Origin: Agapanthus africanus
Taxonomy: Eukaryota > Streptophyta > Magnoliopsida > Asparagales > Amaryllidaceae
Direction: 5' to 3'
DNA: 64,000 bases
NCBI GenBank assembly: GCA_030015575.1
Contig: JASDDO010000006.1
Span: 324,246,361 to 324,310,360 of the forward strand
This document shows positions 35,301 through 47,940 of this stretch, one piece after another (position 1 is the first letter of the stretch; each line of letters starts with the position of its first letter). The notes under the pieces are model-generated. The model was not told the DNA's origin. It made no database searches and saw nothing but the letters and a program-made list of their open reading frames with translations. The position numbers and the translations under genes are program-made.

Positions 35301-36330
35301 TTTTTACACTTACGAGATCCTCTCGACTCGTAAGGAGAACCCTCCCTATGAGACCCTCATAGCTCATAGGATTCAAAAGCCTTAAACTATATGGATCTGA
35401 ACCCGTTCTTAAGCCGTCATATCCCTAAATTTGTCCTACAGGCGGTCCAATATTGGCCCTTCTATACAATCCACGGGCACAAATAAACGATTTCCGCCCC
35501 AAGTTCCACCAATGACGAGAAATTTCCTCATATAGTAAACGACAATTGTAAGTCCTCTCGACTTATAAGGAAAAAAATACTCTTAAATGATCCTTACGAC
35601 TTATAGGAAAACACACTTAGGAATCCACACGATTCCTAAGGAGAAAATACGCCTACGAGATCCTCACGACTCATAGGGAGAAATACCTTAATGAGACCCT
35701 TACGGCTCATAAAGTTAAAAGCCTTAGTCGACAGGATTCTAACCCTATTTGCTAAGCCATCTTTGTTCAAATCAACAAAAGCAAATGATGAGTCGCTCCT
35801 GCCAATATTCCAGTCGCAGTGATGTTGATGTCTAAATAGGTATCAAACTTCAAGTCCTCTCAAGGCAAATGATAATTCGCTCATGGCAATATCCCAGTTG
35901 CAGCGATACCAATGTCTAAATAGGTGTCAAACTCCAAGTTCTTTCACGGCAAATGATGATTCGCTTATGGTAATACCGGCGTAGCGATGCTAATTCCAAG
36001 GTTGGTTTGAGATTCTAAATTCACGATAAAAACAGCAGCGAGTAAAAAAAATATGAATATAAAAAAATAGCCGAAATGTTTGAGCAGCTCGCAATAAAAA
36101 GCAGCAAGTAAAAATATAAAAAAATAGTCGAAATGATTGGGCATCACGCATAAAAAAGCCGAAATGATTGGGCAATCGCGACTTTCACTATAAAAAAGCT
36201 GAAAAGATAGAGCATCGCGGAAATAAAAAATAAAAGAAAATAAAAAGAAAATTTCTTTGCCCTGCAAGCGAGTCTACACTGACCCCTGTATACAATCCAT
36301 AGACACAAATGAAAAAGGGAACCATATTTT
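35300..36330 (+). repeat. GAGATCCTCTCGACTCGTAAGG units and other short repeats
   Basis: At 35310-35720 short units of about 30-60 bp alternate (C)TTACGACTTATAGG and GACCCTCACGGCTCATA words with AAGGAGAAAA. At 35780-35980 a unit with GCAAATGATGATTCGCTCATGG is repeated three times with a period of about 85-90 bp. At 36050-36200 GCCGAAATGATTGGGCA recurs with A-rich spacers. No gene is seen. Open frames on either strand here are by-products of the repeats. Confidence 0.75.
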
Positions 36331-36339
36331 CCCACCAGG

Positions 36340-37990
36340 CTCCGTCAAAGGGAGTGCTAAATCTCGATGGCAACATTTACAACCTAGAGATTACCCCGGT
36401 GTACCTTTTCATTCCGACAGGATGCAGACACGACGTCAACAAAAACCCAAGGGTCAAATCAAAATTGGAGTCACGGCAAAACCTTAGCTCCAAGTCTTGA
36501 CGGTTCATACACAACCTAAAGACTACCCGACGTACTTTCTCATTCTGACAGGATGCAGACACGACGTCAACAAAGACCTAAGGGTCAAATCAAAAGTGGA
36601 GTCATGGCAAAACCCTACCTCCAAGTCTTGACGGTCTATACACAACCTAAAGACTGCCCCGATGTTCCTTCTCATTTCGACAGGATGCAAACACGATATC
36701 AACAAAGACCCAAGGGTCAAATCAGAAATGGAGTCACGGCAAAACCCTAACTCCAATTTTGGACGGTCCATACACAACCTAAAGACTATCCCGACATACC
36801 TTCTCATTCCGACAGGATGCAGACACGACGTCAACAAAGGCTCCAAGGAGCCAAATCAAAAGGAGTGACGGCAAAATCCTAACTCCAGCTCGACGTGCTT
36901 CTCATGCCAGTAGGATGTAGACGCAACGTCATCAAAAACCCAAGGGTCAAACAAAAAAGGAGTGATGGAAAAATCCTAATTCCAGCTCGACGTGCTTCTC
37001 ATGCCAGCAGGTTACAGGTGCAACGTCAATAAGGACCCAAGAGGTCAAATAAAAGTGGAGCCATGGCAAAATCCTAGCTCCAAATCTTAATGGCGACATC
37101 TACAGCTTAGAGATCAGCCCGACGCTCTTCTCATTCCAACAGAGTGCAGACGTGACGTCAGCAAAGCTCCAAGGAGCCAAATCAAAAAGGAGCAATGGCA
37201 AAATCCCAGCTCTAACTTGATGTTTTTTCTCGATGCAGACGCAACGTCAACAAACAAAAATGGAGCAATGACATATTCTTAGGTCCAGTTCGACGTTTCT
37301 TCTCAGTGCAAACACAACGTCAACAAAAGACCCAAGGGCCAAAACAAAAAGAGGAGTGATGGCAAAATCTTAACTCCAGCTCGACGTACTTCTCATGCCA
37401 GCAGGATGCAGACGCAACGTCAACAAAGGCTCCAAGAAGCCAAATAAAAAAGGAGTGACAGCAAAATCCTAACTCCAGCTCGACGTGCTTCTCATGCTTG
37501 CAGGATGTAGACGCAACGTCATCAAAGACCCAAGGGTCAAACAAAAAAAGAGTAATGGTAAAATCCCAGCTCCAGCTCGACGTTCCTTCTCGGTGCAGAT
37601 GCGATGTCAACAAAGGCTCCAAGGAGCCAAATCAAAAAGTAGTGACGGCAAAATCCTAACTCCGGCTTGACGAGCTTCTCATGCCAGCAGAATGTAGACA
37701 CAATGTCATCAAAGACCTAAAGGTCAAACAAAGAAGAAGTGACAGCAAAATCCTAACTCCACTCGACGTGCTTCTCATGCCAGCAGAATGCAGATGCAAC
37801 GTCAACAAAAGACCCAAGGGTCAAAGCAAAAATGGAGTCACGGCAAAATCCTAGTTCCAAGTCTTGACGGTTCATATACAACCTAGAGACTATCTCGACG
37901 TTTCTCTCTCATTTGAGCAGGATGCGGACGCAACTATCAAATGAAATTGGAGCAATGGTATATTCCTAGCTCCAGAGTTCAATTGTAATA
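36340..37990 (+). repeat. 131-132 bp tandem array with degenerate continuation
   Basis: The word GGATGCAGACACGACGTCAAC marks the unit (here cut to its first 20 bases, GGATGCAGACACGACGTCAA). Starts near 36420, 36551, 36683 and 36815 give periods of 131, 132 and 132 bp. From 36870 to about 37930 the array continues with shorter degenerate units (about 105-130 bp) built round AGCTCGACGTGCTTCTCATG. I count about a dozen units in all. Confidence 0.85.
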
Positions 37991-38039
37991 TATACACCAT
38001 AAAGATCCTATAGATGTCTACCCTACCTCAACAAAGAAA

Positions 38040-38760
38040 TGGTACGACATCGTCAAAACAAAAATGAAGCGACGACATATTCCCAGCTTCGGGTCTCGAC
38101 GGCAACTCATATAAAGCCTAAAAGACTATCGGAGATCATCCCACACCAGAAAGGTGCGGTTATGACTCATCGGGGCTCCAAATTGAGCCTAACCTCAAGT
38201 AAAAAGCGTCATGGCAAATTCCTAACACTTGCTCTTCTAACGGTAATATAACCTAAGGAGATTACTTGAAGACGTCTTGTCCAGCCTCCGAAGGGGTCAG
38301 AGACACGACAGTCGTGGGGCGATGGCATATTCCTAGCTCCGGACTTCAATTGCAATACATACAGCATAGAGGTCCTACAGATGTCTATCATATTTCAGCA
38401 AAGAAACGGCACGGCATCGTCAAAACAAAAATGAAGTGACGATATATTCCCAGCTTCGGGTATCGATGGCAACTCATATAAAGCCTAAAAGACTATCGGA
38501 GATCATCCCACGCCAGAGCGGAGTGGTTATGACTCATCGGGGCTCCAAATTGAGCCTAAGCTCAAATAAAAAGCGTCATGGCAAATTCCTAACCTTTACT
38601 CTTTCGACGGTAATATGACCTAAGGAGGTTACTTGAAAACGTCTTGTCCAGCCCCCTAAGAGATCAAAGACACGGCAGTCGTAGGGCTACTCGAACAACA
38701 ACTTGAAGACTGCATATCGAGGAGTACTTCAGTCAATGCGACGGTACCACGGACTAAAAC
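38040..38760 (+). repeat. Two-copy ~367-bp tandem repeat
   Basis: The stretch from CGTCAAAACAAAAATGAAG to the GCAGTCGT(G/A)GGGC words near 38310 and 38675 occurs twice, at about 38051 and 38418. The copies are about 90% alike by eye. Confidence 0.8.
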
Positions 38761-38816
38761 CCTAGTACCACAAATCTAACGGACCCCTGTCGTAAAGAAT
38801 ATGGATTATCTATATT

Positions 38817-40140
38817 TCACGTTAGGATACACTTGCGAGATCCTCTCGACTCGTAGGGAAAATCATCTTTATGAAACCCTCACGGCTCGTGAAAGTGAAA
38901 AGCCTTAGACGACGGGGATATCAACCTGTTTCCTAAACATCGTTGCCCTACAAGTAGGTCTAAACTAACTCTTATATACTATCCACGAGCCATATTCTCC
39001 AAAGTTGTATACCGATGAGGAAGAAAAACCACTTGCGAGTTCTCTTGACCCATAAAGAGAAAATTCTCTTATGAGATCCTTACGACTCTTAAGAGAAAAC
39101 ACATTTAGAAGCCCTCATGACTCCTAAAGAGAAAATACACCCACTCAACTCATCTCGACTCGTAGGGGAAAACATCTTTATGAAACCCTCACGGCTCATA
39201 AAATTGAAAAGCCTTAGGTGACAGATCTAAACCTATTTCCTAAGCCATCGTTGCCCTATAAGTAGGTCCAAACCGACTCTTGTATACTATCCACGGATCA
39301 CATTCCCTAAAGTCGCATACCGATGAGGAGGAAAAACCACTTGCGAGTCCTATCGACTCGTAAGGAGAAAATTCTCTTGTGAGATCCTTACGACCTCAAG
39401 AGAAAACACACTTAGGAGCCTTCACGACTTCTAAGAAGAAAATACACCTACGAGATTCTTTCGACTCATAGGGAGAAACATTTTTATGAGACTCTCACGG
39501 CTCATAGAGTTGAAAAGCCTTAGGCGACAGATCTAAACTTGTTTCCTAAACTATCGTTGCTCTATAAATAGGTCCAAACCGACTCTTGTATACTATCTAC
39601 GGGCCACATTCTCCAAAGTAGCATACCGATGAGGAGGAAAAACCACTTGAGAGTCCTCTCGACTCGTAAGGAGAAAATTCTCTTGTGAGATTCTTACGAC
39701 ACTCAGGAGAAAACACTTAGGAGCCCTCACGACTCCTAAGGAGAAAATACACCTACGATATCCTCTCGACTCGTAGGAAGAAATACTTTTATGGGACCCT
39801 CACGGCTCATAAAGTTGAAAAGCTTTAGACGATAGATCTAAACATGTTTCCTAAGCCATCGTTGTCCTATAAGGAGGTCAAGATGGACTCTTGTATACTA
39901 TCCACGGGTCACATTTGCCAAAGTTATATGCTAATGAAATGAAGAAGCTCCTTACGGGTCCTCACGTCCCGTAAGGAAAAAAATACCCGAGCGAGATCCT
40001 TACGACTCATGGAGGTGATGAACAGTTAGGAATCATCACGATTTTTAGGGAGAATATGCACTTATGAGATCCTCACGACTCATTGGGAGAAAAAACCTTC
40101 TTGAGACCCTTACGGCTCATGAAGATGAAAAAAGTCTCAG
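38817..40140 (+). repeat. ~306-bp higher-order tandem array with ~60-bp subunits
   Basis: The marker GATGAGGA(A/G)GAAAAACCACT lies at 39014, 39322 and 39628, with a decayed copy near 39935, giving periods of 308, 306 and about 306 bp. Each large unit contains four or five small units of the form (C)GAGATCCTCTCGACTCGTAG followed by GGAGAAAA, so two periods are layered. Confidence 0.85.
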
Positions 40141-40235
40141 GATACAAGGACCATAAACTTGTCTCCTAAGCTATCAATTCTATGGCCAGGCATAACTTTG
40201 CACTACTTCACCCACGTATAAACTGACGTGGGCAA

Positions 40236-40251
40236 AGTAGTGGGGGGCATT
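40236..40251 (+). promoter_or_regulatory. Polypurine tract of the forward Tat element
   Basis: AGTAGTGGGGGGCATT sits directly before the 3' LTR start TGTTCCCGCC, the position and make-up of a plus-strand primer site. The reverse Tat element has a similar GTGGGGAGCATT before its 3' LTR. Confidence 0.8.
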
Positions 40252-43200
40252 TGTTCCCGCCAAAACTTTTGATAAAAAGCTATTTGTTCCCTTATAAAAA
40301 AAAGGAGAAAAGAAATATAAAAAGAATTCTCATAATTTGGCATCACGTGTTAAACACGTGGGCGCTTATATGCAAAGCATATAATCGATGAAAGTAAATA
40401 ACTAAGGGCTAAACTGGCCTCACGTGTTAAACACGTGAACGCTCATATGCAAAGTATATGAGCGCTGAATAAATAAACCTAAAGGCCAAACCGGCCTCAC
40501 GTGCTAAACACGTGAGCAGTCATATGCAAAGCATATGAGCGCTGAACATAAATAAACCTAAAGGCCAAACTGGCCTCACGTGTTAAACACGTGAGCGCTC
40601 ATATGTAAAGCATATGGGCGCTTATATGTAAAGAATATGGGCGCTCATATGTAAAGCAACATAAATAACCAAAGGCCAAAAAGGTCTCGTGTGTTAAACA
40701 TGTGAACGCGCATATGCAAAGTATATAAGCGCTAAAAATAAACAGGTTAAAACCCATACTAAGGGTCATGTATTAAACACGTGAGTTCTCTTGCCGCTTT
40801 TTTTGGCAGCGCTTTTTTCAAAGCATGTGAGCGTCCCAATTTAAAATGCTCTCATCTGATAGAATTAAATTCTATGTGATAGAATTAAATTCTATTTGGA
40901 AAATATTTTTCTTGATTTTTCTAATATTAAAAGATATTTCTTTAATAGAGAATCTTGAATTTAAAATCTAATGGTGATAAAATATCACCAATTAAATCAT
41001 CTGATAGAATAAAATTCTATCTTAGTAAAATATTTTCCTAATCATATTAAACTAACAAGATATTCATATAACAGAATTAAATTCTATATTAGGAAAATAT
41101 ATTTCTAATCTTGTTAAACTAACACGATATCCATATAATAGAATAAAATTCTAATCTTGTTAAACTAACAAGATGTTCATATGATAGAATAAATTTCTAT
41201 CTTAGAAAAATATTTTCTAATCTTGTTAAACAAATAAGAAATCTTCTCTGTTAAACAGAGAGCCTTTGGATTAAAATCCAACGGTGAATAAAATTCACCG
41301 ATTGATCTAAAAGATCATTTTGATTGATCATGAAATCAATCATGATCTCTCAATGAGAGATTTTCTCAACAAATTGATTTTTCTCTTCTCCTATAAATAA
41401 GAGCAAAGAGATTAATCAAAAGAGGAGGAGAGAGAAGGGAGACACAGAACTCCCTACAAGTTTCTGCAAAAAAATATATAGTGAGCCCTTGAGAAAGAAA
41501 GAGAATGTAATTCTCAAAAGAAAAAGAAGACTTGCCTCATTGAAACCCTAGATAAAAAAAACACATAAAAATCATAGTGTCTCTTCTTTGCCTATCTAAG
41601 GGTTTAACCCTTCATATAATAACTTAGTTCTTCCTCTGGTTGAGATTTGCAAAAGCAAATCTCCCCACAAGTTGAGAATTTAATTCTCATCGGGAAGATT
41701 TCGTTCTACAGATTCAAAACTTAGGAGAAAAGAACTAGGTCATAAAAGAAAAAGAAATAACAGGAGTATATGGGAATTTAATTCTTCCAAAAATTAGGAT
41801 TTAACCCTATATAAAAACTTAGTTCTTCAAAAACGTGATGATGATCCAAGATCCTCAAAACCGAATCTTGATGATCAGCAATGACAAAATGTTATTAACA
41901 GGAGATCGATATCTCTAACAAAACACAAGAATAGTTTGGTGACTCGTTAGTGCTTAGCACTATTATGAAGCCTCACGTGTTTTCTACGTGTGTGCTTCAA
42001 ACGAACAAAAAAAACCAAAACTGCCTCACGTGAGTGCTTAAAAAAGGGAAACAAGTAAAAGAAAAGCCAAAACTGCCTCACGTGATTCTTACGTAGGCGC
42101 CTAAAAAGCAAAGAAAAACATTTTTGTCAATTAGGCAGCCGTCCCAAAAAAAAGCAGCCATGTGTTTTGCACAAGAGATCTAATCAAGTGCTTAGCACTT
42201 CTATAAAAGAGGGGCAGTGCCCCATATTTGGGGGCCTCACGTGTTTCACACGTGAGCGCCATAGAACTCTAGTGATTAGCACTATTCTAGTGTCCATATG
42301 AAACGCACGTGAGCACTGTATGTCTCAGTGCTTAGCACTGTAAAGTATTTATTTCTCAGCCCAAATCGGCTAAGTTTCCTGAGGTTAAACCTCTTTGATT
42401 TTAAATCAACCGAGCTCATATGGCTTATGGTTTTCCAAACTGATCTTAGTCTAAAAAATGACTAGTGGTCTCCCATTGATAATATCCAAAATGATATTCA
42501 TCCTGTGTCTCCTAAAGTAATCTTAGTCTCAAATACGACTAATGATTCTTAGGTCCACAACAACCTTTTTTCTCTCAAATACGGGATTTGGTTGAAAAAG
42601 GGTATATCTTTCCACACCTCTGATACATATCGTTGTAATTCCTCAACGTCTTCAGAGAGGTGGCGGGTCCCGATGACCATCTTCTTTCGCTAATCCACTT
42701 CTAAATTGACGTGCATGTCTCAAATCGGATCATGCCCCAAATTAGACACATTACATATCACCATTGATTGTATCCAAAATGATATTCATCCTATGTCTCC
42801 TAAAGTAATCTTAATACGACTAATGATTCTTAGGTCCACAACAACCATTTTCCCCTCAAATACAGGATTTGGTTCAAAAGGGTCATCTCTCAACACCTCT
42901 GATATATGTCGTCGTAATTCCTCAACGTCTTCAGAGGTGGTGGGTCCCGATGACCGACAACTTCTTTTGCTGATGCACTTCCAAATTGACGTGCATGCCT
43001 CAAATCAGATCATGCCCCAAATTTGGCACATTCCATATCTCCATTATTCACTTCGTCACGTAACAAATATACGTGCGTGCAAGATGAATAATGGACCGAA
43101 ATGTCGTTAAACTAATATTCGCCTCAAATACGGCGATAACAGACCAAAATGTTCTTAAACTAACATTCGTCCCCAAAACGGGAATGTTGGACCGAAATAT

Positions 43201-43792
43201 CCCTAAACTAATACTCGCCCCCAAATACGGCGACAAAGGACCGAAATATCTTTAAACTAACATTTTGCCTCAAACATGGCAATAATGGACCACAATGTCC
43301 TTAAACTAAAATAATCGAGCCCAAATACTCATATGTTTAAGCTGATCTTAATCTCAAAATAGATTAGTGATCCTTAAATCAAGCCAAACCCAAATCTAAA
43401 AATATACGGATTTGGACTAATCTACGCCCTACGGGCGACGACAGAAACTAGTCTCCGTATGCAATCCACGGGCAACTTAAACAAACAAAAACACACAACA
43501 CGAAGTGAACTTCCGGAGCAGGAGAAAGTGGTTATCGCGATGCGGTAACGTAATTAACTGCAGAGACTTGCGCTTGCAGGGAAGAACATCCCCACAATCA
43601 AAAACCCTTCACAAACGAAGGGAATCTGATAAAGTTTGCTACAACGGCCGCATCCATCCAAACCTCCGATATACGATGCCATAAATCAACTTGGTATTTT
43701 CGGAGAGGTGGACGGATAGATCCAAATAGCATATGCTCCCAGGATTCAGGCCAGATGTCCCAACGTCCCGGTCCGTCTTCCGGCGGTGAACA
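40252..43792 (+). repeat. 3' LTR of the forward Tat element
   Basis: 3541 bp, TGTTCCCGCC ... GGCGGTGAACA. It carries the same arrays as the 5' LTR: ACGT palindromes (40344-40800), hairpin string (40855-41365, including the perfect CTCTG-TTAAA-CAGAG at 41246-41260), TATA-like CTATAAATA (about 41391), second ACGT cluster (41970-42260) and GGACCGAAATGTC units (43090-43310). Confidence 0.9.
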
Positions 43793-44336
43793 TGATTATA
43801 TATATAACGGTATACTAATAATAAATAATATTACGACAATATATATATATATATATAATTTTACACAGACTATAGCATGTAGTAAGTTGTGAACTTGCCT
43901 CGGTCTCGACGAATGCGGATATGAACACCAACGGCGCAATACAGACAAGAAACAATGACAACACGACGCAAACTCCAAGCTTGCTAGGCTCGGAGATGAA
44001 GTCGACGACGATTTGAATTGCCGCCGATGGTAGTCTCGATGATGGTGGGTGCTGGTGATCGAAGAGAAGGTTGCTGGGGAGTTTGGTGGCAACCGGAGGT
44101 GGGTTTTGAGACCGAAGAAGTTGAGGTGGCGATGATGTTGGTCTCGGTGGTTTGAGTTCAATCGACGACAGAAGATGAAGGTGATGATGGTGTTGTGACA
44201 ACGATGAAGGAAGTTGATGGCGATAAGGGTGCTTGGGAGAGGGAGTCGATGAAGATGACGGTGATGGTGGCTATCGGTGTCGGTTGATGGAGATGGGTTT
44301 GGCCAAAGAAGGAGATGATGAAGATGACGATGATGG
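43793..44336 (-). repeat. Tekay 3' LTR piece between two insertions
   Basis: A continuation of the LTR interrupted by the Tat element. It matches the solo LTR sequence near 46020-46100 (ATTACGACAATATAT; AACTTGCCTCG) and contains GATGG/GGTGATGATGG low-complexity triplet repeats towards its right end. Confidence 0.7.
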
Positions 44337-47159
44337 TGTCACACCCGGGTTCCTGAGATACCAAAATTTCGCGACGTAACTCGGTCAATCATACTACCTA
44401 CGGTAAGGAAATATCCTTCTATAGTCACATTAAGGTTTTCAATTAGTAATCAAGAACAATAATATAAATATCTATCTCTAAACATGTCCAATAGCCATGA
44501 TAAACACTAATATGAAACAATATCGGAAGCAATGACAGTCCGAAGAACTAAAGGAAATAATAACTAGTGGTTGTCCCTTATAGGCTCACGATACTTCTAA
44601 CAAGCTTGAAACTAGAAAGAAACTAAACCATAGCTAATATATAGATCAGTAGAATGTTCCTCACCGATCGACAAGCTTCTCGAAATACTCACAATCCTCT
44701 TGTGCTAAAGTCAAAGGATCTGGGCCATACAAAATCCAGACGTCGGTGCGTTATAAATATCATAATAATAATATAACCAGTATATGATATAGTATACCAT
44801 GTGCAAGAACTAGATTTCATGAGTATAAACGATAAGCAATAACAATAACATGTAATGTAACAAGTAAGATATAGGGAATCAATCATGTCATGTGTATCCT
44901 ATGGATCAATATCGCTAAGTTATTTATCCTACAGGTATTTGAAACCAATTAATGCAATTCTCATCGTAACTCAACAATATATATCACGTTCATTCCTCAC
45001 GGGACCACGATACAATATATCCCGTTCTTTCTCCACGGGATCACGGTACAATCAACAACGATTATTCCATTCACCCCCGGAATCACGGAAAAAAAATATC
45101 CTCATAAGTTACGTTTCAGTTATATTTTGATTTCCTCTTTTCGTCCAAATTTAATGTTCAAGTCAGGTACAGTATAATATCTATCTAATGCCAATACAGA
45201 AACAATCGTATACATGTCTTGTCTAGCAAGACAATAAGCCAGATCAATCAGGATAATCCGGTCAATCAAGTCAATATCCTTAGTCGTGGGCATGGGTAAA
45301 TATTACATGGTAAGTGTGTACCGGCACTATAACGATAACAGTAATGATCACGATAATAGTAACGATTACGATAACAGTCATGTTCACACAGGAAAACAAT
45401 CAATATATTATCATATTCAAGGGTAGTATTTATGTCAATAAAAAGGATATATCTTAATATAATTATTACGCATTATTATTTCGTTTTAATTAGAATAGAG
45501 TTTATTATAATGTATTCTATTTTCTAGAGAAGACTTGGAACTAGTTTCAGTTTGCAATAGTTAATAAAATGGGTTATATATATATATATTTGTGGTGATC
45601 ATCATTAAATAAACCAGACAACCTAGTTAACGATGCCAACCTAAATAAACCGAGATATCTATCAACTATATTAAGGAATTTATATAAAACTATAAAACCT
45701 ATCCTCGACGTATATTAAAATTATAATGTATACATGCGCACTTAATGTATTACTTTGGACATGTTATATATATATATATATATATATATTCAAATATTAA
45801 ACTGTAGACAATATTAGTTAACAATCCGCAACAATCAATACATATCAAAATAACATTATTAATTAAACATGATTATTCTCTTAAAGCATATACTAATTTT
45901 AACCGTTATAGATAAATAATATTAATTAAATATTTTTATTATATTTTACTTATTAAATTTACGTTTTAGTTATTAAATAGTTAACGACATGAAATTATAA
46001 ACAAGATAATCACATAAAATGATAGAATAGTATTACGACAATATATGTAGGTATATAGTAATTATAGCATATAGCGAGTCAAACTTGCCTCGACCGATCA
46101 CGGAAAACAATACGACGGAAACTAGATTAGATCTTAATATATCATTAACAGGTTTACGATCAATTTAATTATACGACATTAATAATAATAATATTGTTAC
46201 GCCAGATATAATCCGGACGTAACTAGCATGTAACAAGTATTTAGAAATATTTGTCTCGAGATAAATGCGAACACGCAAACACGAATGGAGCAAACCGGAA
46301 CTTGATCTCGTCTCAAGACAACGTACAGCTCGGGTAGGGTTCCAAATTGGCTCGATGTGAGGTTGCAAGGCTCGAATGTCGGCGATGGTGCGGATGAGAT
46401 GCAGCCTACGATGCTACTGTGATGTTGGGTGTGGCTGTTGGGTGCTCGGCGATAAGGAAGGTGAAGAAGGGGATCTCGGATGAGGGAGTTGCCGGCGATG
46501 AGGAAGGCAGCAGCGAGGAGAAGATGGAAACGAGAAAGAGAGGATTTTTATGAAGATGGGTGTGTGCGTGTATATATATATAATTTTAGGAAAATTTGCT
46601 CAAACCCCCTCATGAACTTGGTTTTCTCACAAAACCCCCAAAACAATTTGTTTAAGAGATCACAAAGGATTTTTCATATCTTATCATATCTTTTTCTAAA
46701 ACTATCATTCTAAAATATTTATTTTGTTATATATCTAATGTTAGACTATATATTATATGCATAATAAAATAAGATATTATTAGTTTAGCAAAAAATAATA
46801 TAACATCAATAAGATGTTATGGTAACTAAACACAATCAATATTCTAGTAGAAATAACACTTAAAGATTTTCATATCTTTAGTGAAAATAAACATACTATG
46901 CATACACACACTTATGATTCCTATCTAATATTTAAAAAATATTTTATGAACACAAACAATACTTTGTCTAGAATATCTGGTTTAATATACATGCGGGTAC
47001 AAATCTTATAACAATATGAACTAGGGATCAAGACAAAGTAAAATACGATTATCATACTAACCATCAAACATAACCCACTAACAATAATACTTTAAATAAA
47101 AATGCCCAACAGATTTATTTAATATAATTAAATAACGTATATTGTGCTAGGGTGTTACA
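44337..47159 (-). mobile_element. Solo Tekay LTR nested in a Tekay LTR
   Basis: 2823 bp, TGTCACACCCGGG ... GCTAGGGTGTTACA, flanked by GATGG on both sides (44332-44336 and 47160-47164), a perfect target duplication. It lies in the same orientation as, and inside, the 3' LTR of a related Tekay element. AT-rich throughout, with short TA runs (45575, 45765). No coding region. Confidence 0.92.
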
Positions 47160-47673
47160 GATGGTGGTCAAAGGTGGAGACGGTGAAGACGACGAGGTTA
47201 GGGTGATGATCGGAGTGATGGGTGTCGACGGTGAGGAGTCGGGGACGAGAGCGTCGGCCATGAGAAAGAGAGACGGGGGAGGGAGAGAGAATTGTGAGGC
47301 ATAGAGAGTTTTTGTTTTAAAAAAACATGTATATTGAATTATAGGTATATGTATATATATTATTATATATAGATTTGTATATATCTAATAATCTAAATAA
47401 TATTTTAAAAGATATTACAAATCCACAATTCGTCTCTACCAAATCTCAAAGAAAATATATTGGAAATTATCTGCACATATATAGCCCACTTAAACCATAA
47501 ATCTAAGGGTTAAAAGAATATATTCTAATCTAATATATAATACATGGTATCTCAGAATGTTCAAGATTTACCTGCAATAGATAAATGTCAATATAATGTC
47601 ATGAGATATTTAAATAAGATAAAAAATAATGACAATTAATATATGAAAATATCTATAACGTATGCCTACCAGA

Positions 47674-47714
<41 letters not shown>

Positions 47715-47940
47715 ATTTAAATATTGTATATCTGTTATTTAAGATTCATATAGATTTAGTTTACGGATAAATATCAAATAAAAGATATTTTAGCACCATA
47801 ACGGATTTCACACAAGTGGGTCGGGTCCGATAAACACACATACTATCCAAACCAATTGCAACCCAAATAATAAATAAAAACAAAATTCAAAATACTAATT
47901 AATATCGTTAAATAACGTTCGATCATGCTAGGGTGTTACA
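47160..47940 (-). repeat. Remaining piece of the outer Tekay 3' LTR
   Basis: Runs from the target duplication to GCTAGGGTGTTACA at 47940, the outer LTR's own 5' edge on the reverse strand. It includes an (AC)n microsatellite at 47676-47706. Confidence 0.8.

Larger units (their letters stand above)
24967..43792 (+). mobile_element. Tat-type Gypsy element, long LTRs, gag but no visible RT
   Basis: 18.8 kb including a nested solo LTR. The 5' LTR is 24967-28583, the 3' LTR 40252-43792. The left flank GGATT and right flank TGATT match at 4 of 5 bases, a decayed target duplication; the flanks on both sides are Tekay LTR sequence. Parts: primer-site region, a leader with a repeated SVFDRL motif, gag, zinc-knuckle-like regions, a short integrase tail, then 6 kb of tandem repeats before the polypurine tract. 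Protease, reverse transcriptase and RNase H are not recognisable, so it was probably mobilised by a relative. Two sampled stretches of the LTRs differ by about 8-10% by eye, suggesting several million years. Broken; few breaks in the gag part. Confidence 0.85.
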
